DNA of 45,900 bases from Bacteroides fluxus YIT 12057 (GTDB lineage: Bacteria; Bacteroidota; Bacteroidia; Bacteroidales; Bacteroidaceae), in contig NZ_GL882666.1 in assembly GCF_000195635.1 (NCBI RefSeq), positions 1 to 45,900 on the forward strand, written 5' to 3'. Below are positions 41,547 through 45,900 of the stretch, piece after piece. A program made the translations under genes and the position numbers. The notes beneath the pieces are model-generated. The model was not told the origin of the DNA and made no database searches. It saw nothing but the letters and a program-made list of their open reading frames with translations. The stretch's first letter is position 1, and every line of letters begins with the position of its first letter.

Positions 41547-42923
41547 ATGGAAAAAGTAACGGGAGCAGACTTTAAATCTGCAACTGCGGATGACAACAAG
41601 AAGTTGTTCATCGAAACTTATGGCTGCCAGATGAACGTGGCAGATAGTGAAGTAATTGCTTCTGTCATGCAGATGGCGGGTTATTCGGTAGCCGGGACAC
41701 TGGAAGAAGCGGATGCGGTATTTATGAATACCTGTTCCATCCGTGACAACGCCGAGCAGAAGATTCTGAATCGTCTTGAATTCTTCCACTCGCTTAAGAA
41801 GAAAAAACGCCGTCTCATTGTCGGTGTGCTGGGGTGTATGGCCGAGCGTGTAAAAGATGATTTGATAACGAACCATCACGTTGATCTTGTGGTAGGTCCG
41901 GATGCCTATCTGACCTTACCGGAGTTGATCGCTGCCGTTGAGGCCGGTGAAAAAGCGATGAATGTGGAACTCTCCACTACAGAAACCTATCGGGATGTCA
42001 TCCCTTCGCGTATTTGCGGAAATCATATCTCCGGATTTGTCTCCATTATGCGCGGGTGCAATAATTTCTGTACTTACTGCATTGTGCCTTATACCCGTGG
42101 ACGGGAGCGTAGCCGCGATGTGGAGAGTATCCTTAACGAAGTGGCCGACTTGGCTCAGAAAGGTTACAAGGAGGTCACCCTCTTGGGACAGAATGTCAAT
42201 TCCTACCGTTTTGAGAAGCCGGACGGGGCGGTGGTGACTTTCCCGATGTTGCTTCGTACGGTGGCCGAGGCTGCGCCGGGCATGCGTGTCCGTTTCACTA
42301 CTTCGCATCCCAAGGATATGAGCGATGAGACTTTGCAGGTAATTGCCGATATGCCCAATGTGTGCAAGCATATCCACCTGCCTGTACAAAGTGGGAGCAG
42401 CCGCATCCTCAAGCTTATGAACCGCCGATATACCCGTGAGTGGTACTTGGAGCGCGTGGCGGCTATCCGCCGTATCATTCCTGATTGCGGACTTTCTACC
42501 GATATCTTCTCCGGCTTCCACTCGGAGACGGAAGAAGACCATCAACTGTCCCTTTCCTTGATGGAAGAATGCGGTTATGATGCTGCTTTCATGTTCAAAT
42601 ATTCAGAACGTCCGGGTACGTATGCTTCCAAGCATCTGCCGGATGATGTGCCGGAGGAGGTGAAGATTCGCCGTTTGAATGAAATCATTGCCCTCCAGAA
42701 CCGTCTTTCTGCCGAGGCGAATGCCCGTTGTGTGGGGCGGACGTATGAAGTACTGGTAGAAGGAGTCAGCAAGCGCAGCCGTGACCAGTTGTTTGGCCGT
42801 ACGGAACAGAACCGCGTGGTGGTCTTTGACCGTGGTACGCATCGTGTGGGTGATTTTGTTACCGTAAAGGTCACAGAGTCCAGTTCGGCAACGCTGAAAG
42901 GGGAAGAGGTCTTGAAGCCTTGA
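41547..42923 (+). CDS. miaB: tRNA-2-methylthio-N6-dimethylallyladenosine synthase
   Basis: MiaB adds a methylthio group to i6A37 of tRNAs that read U-starting codons. The 458-residue protein has the N-terminal UPF0004 domain with three cluster cysteines (YGCQMN, NTCSIRD, LGCMAER), the radical SAM motif RGCNNFCTYCIVPYTRGRERSR (CX3CX2C) and a C-terminal TRAM domain (GRTYEVLVEGVSKRSRDQLFGRTEQNRVVVF). QMNVADSE and the order distinguish it from RimO and MtaB. Length is normal. It is monocistronic. Confidence 0.95.
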   Translation: MEKVTGADFKSATADDNKKLFIETYGCQMNVADSEVIASVMQMAGYSVAGTLEEADAVFMNTCSIRDNAEQKILNRLEFFHSLKKKKRRLIVGVLGCMAERVKDDLITNHHVDLVVGPDAYLTLPELIAAVEAGEKAMNVELSTTETYRDVIPSRICGNHISGFVSIMRGCNNFCTYCIVPYTRGRERSRDVESILNEVADLAQKGYKEVTLLGQNVNSYRFEKPDGAVVTFPMLLRTVAEAAPGMRVRFTTSHPKDMSDETLQVIADMPNVCKHIHLPVQSGSSRILKLMNRRYTREWYLERVAAIRRIIPDCGLSTDIFSGFHSETEEDHQLSLSLMEECGYDAAFMFKYSERPGTYASKHLPDDVPEEVKIRRLNEIIALQNRLSAEANARCVGRTYEVLVEGVSKRSRDQLFGRTEQNRVVVFDRGTHRVGDFVTVKVTESSSATLKGEEVLKP

Positions 42924-42939
42924 TATAGAAAAACTATAT

Positions 42940-42987
42940 AAATTAACCTATCATTGTGCACTGACCGGCAGAATGATAGGTTAATTT
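42940..42987 (+). terminator. Terminator of miaB
   Basis: Perfect 16-bp arms AAATTAACCTATCATT (42940-42955) and complement (42972-42987), followed by GTTTTA. It can also serve the convergent gene at 43008. Confidence 0.8.
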
Positions 42988-43007
42988 GTTTTATGCCCTT
43001 GTTGCCT

Positions 43008-43595
43008 TTAGAATGGTATCCATAAAGACAAGTTGTATTCTCTGAACCTTCCGGACTTCAGACAGTCTGTCTTCAGGCTGTTCAGCAGTCCGTGCTTGTA
43101 GCTCAGTCCCACTTCGAACGCTTTGAAACGGTAGGCTATTCTTCCTATTACCGGGACATCGAACTTCCGGCTGTTTCCACCGTTTTGACTGAAATACCAG
43201 GTCGGCTGTATTCCTGCGCCTATGCTCAAGCCTTTGCAGAGGGTATAGTTTGCCGTGCCGGTAGCAAAGGCGGAGAACCTTTTGGCGCTTGCATCCACTG
43301 TGGCCGGTTCGCCCGGCGCTTTCCCGAACGTGTAGTCGTAGAATTTCACTCCCAATCCTGCCTCCAGGTCGTAGAAGAAAGGCGATGCTTTGGCTGCATG
43401 AAGTCTGAGCTTGTAGCCTAAGGAGAGGTTGTATCTGTAGCCTACGTCGTAGGAACCGCCTGCTCCTGCGGCGGACGGGTTCAGTTTGGTCTTGATGTTT
43501 CCAATACCGCCTTCGGCGATGATTCCCGATTCAGTCTGGCCTTGTGCGCTGAGCGAAAGCAGGCAAAGGGTGATAAATAGCATTACATGTTTCAT
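43008..43595 (-). CDS. Small outer-membrane beta-barrel protein (porin-like)
   Basis: The 195-residue product has a signal peptide (MKHVMLFITLCLLSLSAQGQ). The mature part has amphipathic strands (GYRYNLSLGYKLRLH, FFYDLEAGLGVKFYDYTFG, FEVGLSYKHGLLNSL) ending in REYNLSLWIPF, a terminal aromatic typical of outer-membrane barrels. This matches the general outer-membrane beta-barrel family of about 8 strands; no ligand is known. Its start is 41 bp after the end of the DUF3244-like gene and no -7 box lies between, so co-transcription is likely. Confidence 0.82.
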   Translation of the reverse strand: MKHVMLFITLCLLSLSAQGQTESGIIAEGGIGNIKTKLNPSAAGAGGSYDVGYRYNLSLGYKLRLHAAKASPFFYDLEAGLGVKFYDYTFGKAPGEPATVDASAKRFSAFATGTANYTLCKGLSIGAGIQPTWYFSQNGGNSRKFDVPVIGRIAYRFKAFEVGLSYKHGLLNSLKTDCLKSGRFREYNLSLWIPF

Positions 43596-43636
43596 AATAA
43601 TTGTAGCTTTAGTATTGGGAAATTAAGTCTTCTGGT

Positions 43637-44083
43637 TTATAGATTTACTCTAAAGAAATATTTGGTACTGCCACACTCTGCTCCAAATCCTTGAAACTTT
43701 ACAGAACATAATCCTTGAAATGGAACCGGTTGTCCATTCAGAAATACTCTTGTATAGTTCCCTTTTTCTATATTCAAAATGAATACATTTTCTTCATGTG
43801 GAAGCATGGTTTCGATAGTAGTATATACAATATGATTGTATTTGTCTTTGATGGTCAGCTTTGCTTCTTCCAACAAAACTCCTGAATATATATAGAAGAT
43901 GTTTTGATTGTGCAGGATGAAGGGGATGTTGCCTATTAGGGAGCGCTCTTCTTCATCCCATTTGATTTTGTTGTCTGTTGTGAAATGTTCTGTTAATGTA
44001 ATGATTTTCTTTTTTGCATGTAAAGATGAGGCTGGTAGGCAGCATAAAATAGTAATTGCTGCAATGAATAAGGTTCCTTTCAT
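43637..44083 (-). CDS. Exported protein, DUF3244-like
   Basis: The 148-residue product has a signal peptide (MKGTLFIAAITILCCLPASSLHA). The mature part RSLIGNIPFILHNQNIFYIYSGVLLEEAKLTIKDKYNHIVYTTIET ... FILNIEKGNYTRVFLNG resembles the small Ig-like DUF3244 proteins of Bacteroides (a strand pattern ending in 'L-x-x-G-x-Y-x-x-x-L'). The assignment is by memory and tentative. A TATCTTTG -7 box is at 44110-44117 on the minus strand. It is likely the first gene of an operon with the porin-like gene. Confidence 0.65.
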   Translation of the reverse strand: MKGTLFIAAITILCCLPASSLHAKKKIITLTEHFTTDNKIKWDEEERSLIGNIPFILHNQNIFYIYSGVLLEEAKLTIKDKYNHIVYTTIETMLPHEENVFILNIEKGNYTRVFLNGQPVPFQGLCSVKFQGFGAECGSTKYFFRVNL

Positions 44084-44109
44084 AACGTATTGTATTTTAG
44101 AATTTTTGG

Positions 44110-44117
44110 CAAAGATA
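44110..44117 (-). promoter_or_regulatory. -7 box of the DUF3244-like gene
   Basis: TATCTTTG on the minus strand, 27 bp before the ATG at 44083. Confidence 0.5.
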
Positions 44118-44149
44118 TGGTGCTTTATTACAAACTTCCTAAAAATACG

Positions 44150-44204
44150 GTACGCAAATAGTACGCAACTACATATTGCGTACTATGCGCTTTATAGTAC
44201 GCAA
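44150..44204. repeat. GTACGCAA palindromic cluster interrupted by the IS
   Basis: GTACGCAA starts at 44150, 44161 (11 bp apart) and 44197, with inverted TTGCGTAC at 44176. Adjacent words form hairpins GTACGCAA-N7-TTGCGTAC and GCGTACTAT-N7-ATAGTACGC. One more GTACGCAA lies on the far side of the insertion sequence at 45388, so the element seems to have landed in this cluster. Confidence 0.65.
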
Positions 44205-44211
44205 TCACTAG

Positions 44212-45381
44212 TGGGCACTTTAAATTAAATATCGTTCTTTGAAATCTTTGATAATCGCATAGTTATGTATCTTTTTGAAGCGTGACGATTTGAATTGAAA
44301 AGTTGTTTTAGCTTTGCCCAAAAGCTCAAAACAATGAATCAAGGCAAATATATCTTCGCTCAACTTACAGATTTTCTTCCCCGTCGTATCTTTGATCGTT
44401 TGGTAGAGAAGTATTCCGGGAATAAGAAAATCAGAACATTCACCTGTTGGAATCAGATGCTGTGCATGATCTTCGGACAACTGACCGCCCGAGACAGCAT
44501 GCTTGACCTTATGCTCAGCCTTGAGGCACACAAGAACAAGTACTATCACTTGGGATTCGGTGCAACAGTTAGCCGTACCAATCCGGGGAAAGCAAACCGG
44601 AATAGAGATTATCGTATCTACGAAGAATTTGCTTATACCCTGATTGCGGAAGCCCGTAATAGCTGCAACAAAAATGACTTCGAGGTGAAAGTTGACGGTA
44701 ATGTTTATGCCTTTGATTCCTCCACCATAGACCTTTGTCTGAATGTTTTTTGGTGGGCGGAATTTAGGAAACACAAAGGAGGCATTAAACTTCATACCTT
44801 GTATGATGTAAAGACTTCCATACCGACAATCGTACTGGTAACCAATGCTAAAGTACATGACGTAAACATGCTGGATGAGTTGAGTTATGAAAAGGGAAGT
44901 TTCTATATCATGGATAAAGGATATGTTGACTTCCCCCGTTTGCATAAGCTTCACACCTGTGGTGCTTACTTCGTTACACGTGCAAAGGATAATATGAGAT
45001 TCCGTAGAATGTATTCCCGTGAAGTCGATAAAACAACCGGAATAAAATGTGACCAGATTGGAATGCTTGAAACGTATAAATCGCTCAAAGCATATCCGGA
45101 TAAACTCCGGCGGGTTAAATACTACGATGAAGAACCGGACAGAGAATTTGTGTTCATCACCAACAACATGGAACTCTCAGCAGAGGAAATTTCTTTGCTA
45201 TACAAGAACCGTTGGCAGGTGGAACTGAAAGTCAACCGTCCAATCTACGAAATTCTACAAATTTTGAGCTTTTCTCTACTGGATAAAACACCTGTAAGAG
45301 AGATATTTACTGATTGCGATTACAAAAATGTCAAAGAACTAAATTATAAACAATTGAAAATCAGCTGGGACTAAGTGCCCA
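44212..45381 (+). mobile_element. IS4-type insertion sequence (DUF4372 transposase group)
   Basis: The 1170-bp element is bounded by TGGGCACTT (44212-44220) and AAGTGCCCA (45373-45381), a perfect 9-bp inverted repeat, and holds one transposase frame. No clear target duplication flanks it. The transposase carries an internal deletion, so the copy is probably not autonomous. Similar intact elements would be expected elsewhere in the genome. Confidence 0.75.
44334..45374 (+). pseudogene. IS4-family transposase with internal in-frame deletion
   Basis: From MNQGKYIFAQLTDFLPRRIFD (a DUF4372 start) the frame runs 346 residues; an ATG 13 codons upstream is possible. The DDE domain is present: VDGNVYAFDSSTIDLCL with the first Asp, FYIMDKGYVDFPRL with the second, and YKNRWQVEL with the Y-R-E triad. 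Family members continue from VEL with FFKWIKQHL and about 50 more residues before YEILQILS. Here VEL is followed by KVNRPIYEILQILSFSLLDKTP, so the segment holding the lysine of the YREK motif is missing. The frame stays open, but activity is doubtful. Confidence 0.75.
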
Positions 45382-45445
45382 GCAGTGGTACGCAATATGC
45401 AGAAAGGTGGAGTTGACTTTAAAAGTCTTGTATGAAGTTATCCCA

Positions 45446-45900
45446 TTACTCTGTACTTCCTTCCTCATTGAAGAATTTTTTATACAAGCGCTTGCGGATA
45501 GAGCTAATGGCTTGCTTGCTACGTGTAGCTATAGTAGCTATTTGCAGGGGAGATAGATTGATTTTGAGCAGAAGGCATACTTTCAACTCAATATCTGTTA
45601 TCGGATAAAGCTCTTGTAGCCGTTGGCTGAACTGGTTGTAAGTCTCGTCTATTGCTTGATTCAGTGTCTGCCAATCGGTATTGTTTATTTTGACTTCCTC
45701 TTCCTCTTTCTCTTCCTCTTTCTCTTCCTCTTCTCCTTTCAGCACGCTATGAAATTTTTTATAAATCTCAGATTGTTTTAGCTTAGCTTCTGCTTGGTCT
45801 TGTACTTTTTGTCTGGCTTCAATCTGTTCACTATTTTTTTCAATAAGCTTTTTCTGTGCATTAAGCAAACCTGTTGGCGGAATTAATTTAGTGCATACTT
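45446..45900 (-). CDS. C-terminal part of a coiled-coil/HTH regulator (partial)
   Basis: The frame is open to the window edge, so only the last 151 or so codons are seen. A charged coiled coil (KLIEKNSEQIEARQKVQDQAEAKLKQSE) is followed by an acidic linker of Glu and Lys encoded by a 12-bp repeat, then a C-terminal helix-turn-helix (LYPITDIELKVCLLLKINLSPLQIATIATRSKQAISSIRKRLYKKFF). This arrangement is common in Bacteroidetes regulators that have tetratricopeptide repeats and a membrane segment before the coiled coil; that part would lie outside the window. The function is unknown. Confidence 0.75.
   Translation of the reverse strand, partial: VCTKLIPPTGLLNAQKKLIEKNSEQIEARQKVQDQAEAKLKQSEIYKKFHSVLKGEEEEKEEEKEEEEVKINNTDWQTLNQAIDETYNQFSQRLQELYPITDIELKVCLLLKINLSPLQIATIATRSKQAISSIRKRLYKKFFNEEGSTE
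45701..45736. repeat. 12-bp tandem repeat coding an acidic linker
   Basis: The 12-bp unit TTCCTCTTTCTC occurs twice in tandem (45701-45712 and 45713-45724), then a partial third copy. On the coding strand it gives a Glu/Lys run. Four codons per unit means copy-number change keeps the frame. Confidence 0.7.

Noticed and set aside
44207..45386. Target-site duplication flanking the insertion sequence
   Set aside because: The bases outside the inverted ends (CACTAG on the left, GCAGTGG on the right) do not form a direct repeat.

Overview
The window looks like chromosomal DNA of a Bacteroides-type member of the Bacteroidales. The gene products (MutS, LeuS, NadA, NadB, rubrerythrin, SulP, an RND pump with lipoprotein adaptor and outer-membrane factor, DUF4294, DUF3836-like and DUF3244-like proteins) fit that group. 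Many genes are preceded by the Bacteroidetes -7 box TAnnTTTG, several with a TTTG/TTG -33 box 19-21 nt upstream. I cannot name a species. No tRNA, rRNA, CRISPR or phage genes were seen.

Layout. 1-3.6 kb: lgt and mutS, convergent. 3.6-6.8 kb: a worn region with a broken S41 protease, a fragment of an AAA ATPase, a short DUF3836-like gene, an SPFH/band-7 gene, and two copies of a 148-bp promoter + short RNA + terminator module. 6.8-8.8 kb: a cupin, an outer-membrane protein, and a spacer with a 22-bp-phased palindromic array plus a candidate minus-strand small RNA. 8.8-13.1 kb: the tight operon leuS-yitT-rdgB. 13.3-16.5 kb: nadA, a SpoU-type RNA methyltransferase, a second yitT. 16.6-20.1 kb: DUF4294 and helix-hairpin-helix proteins (divergent), then a membrane protein/HTH regulator pair with a clear autoregulatory promoter. 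20.3-26.9 kb: radical SAM protein, NUC1 nuclease, SulP transporter, rubrerythrin, nadB, PH-domain protein. 27.0-28.5 kb: two tandem related lipoproteins, one frameshifted. 28.7-32.0 kb: lpd, a DUF2007/zinc-ribbon protein, dacB. 32.1-39.0 kb: an AraC regulator divergent from a complete tripartite RND efflux operon. 39.2-42.9 kb: CoA-transferase, small membrane protein, miaB. 43.0-45.9 kb: two secreted proteins, an IS4-type element with an internally deleted transposase, and the 3' part of a helix-turn-helix regulator that runs off the window.

The most unusual signal lies between genes. At least four spacers (5451-5560, 8308-8423, 24688-24837, 37545-37616) hold arrays of short inverted words placed on a strict 22-bp (or 11-bp) grid. 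The geometry is shared but the word is private to each locus: TTCAGT/ACTGAA, ATCGTCCGAC, TTGCC/GGCAA, GAAAC/GTTTC. Two helical turns of spacing with no shared primary sequence is not explained by ordinary terminators, REP elements or CRISPR. Other regulatory signals are the duplicated small-RNA module, the two operator-like dyads 42 bp apart in the HTH promoter, and 11-bp-spaced direct repeats ahead of the small gene at 5243.
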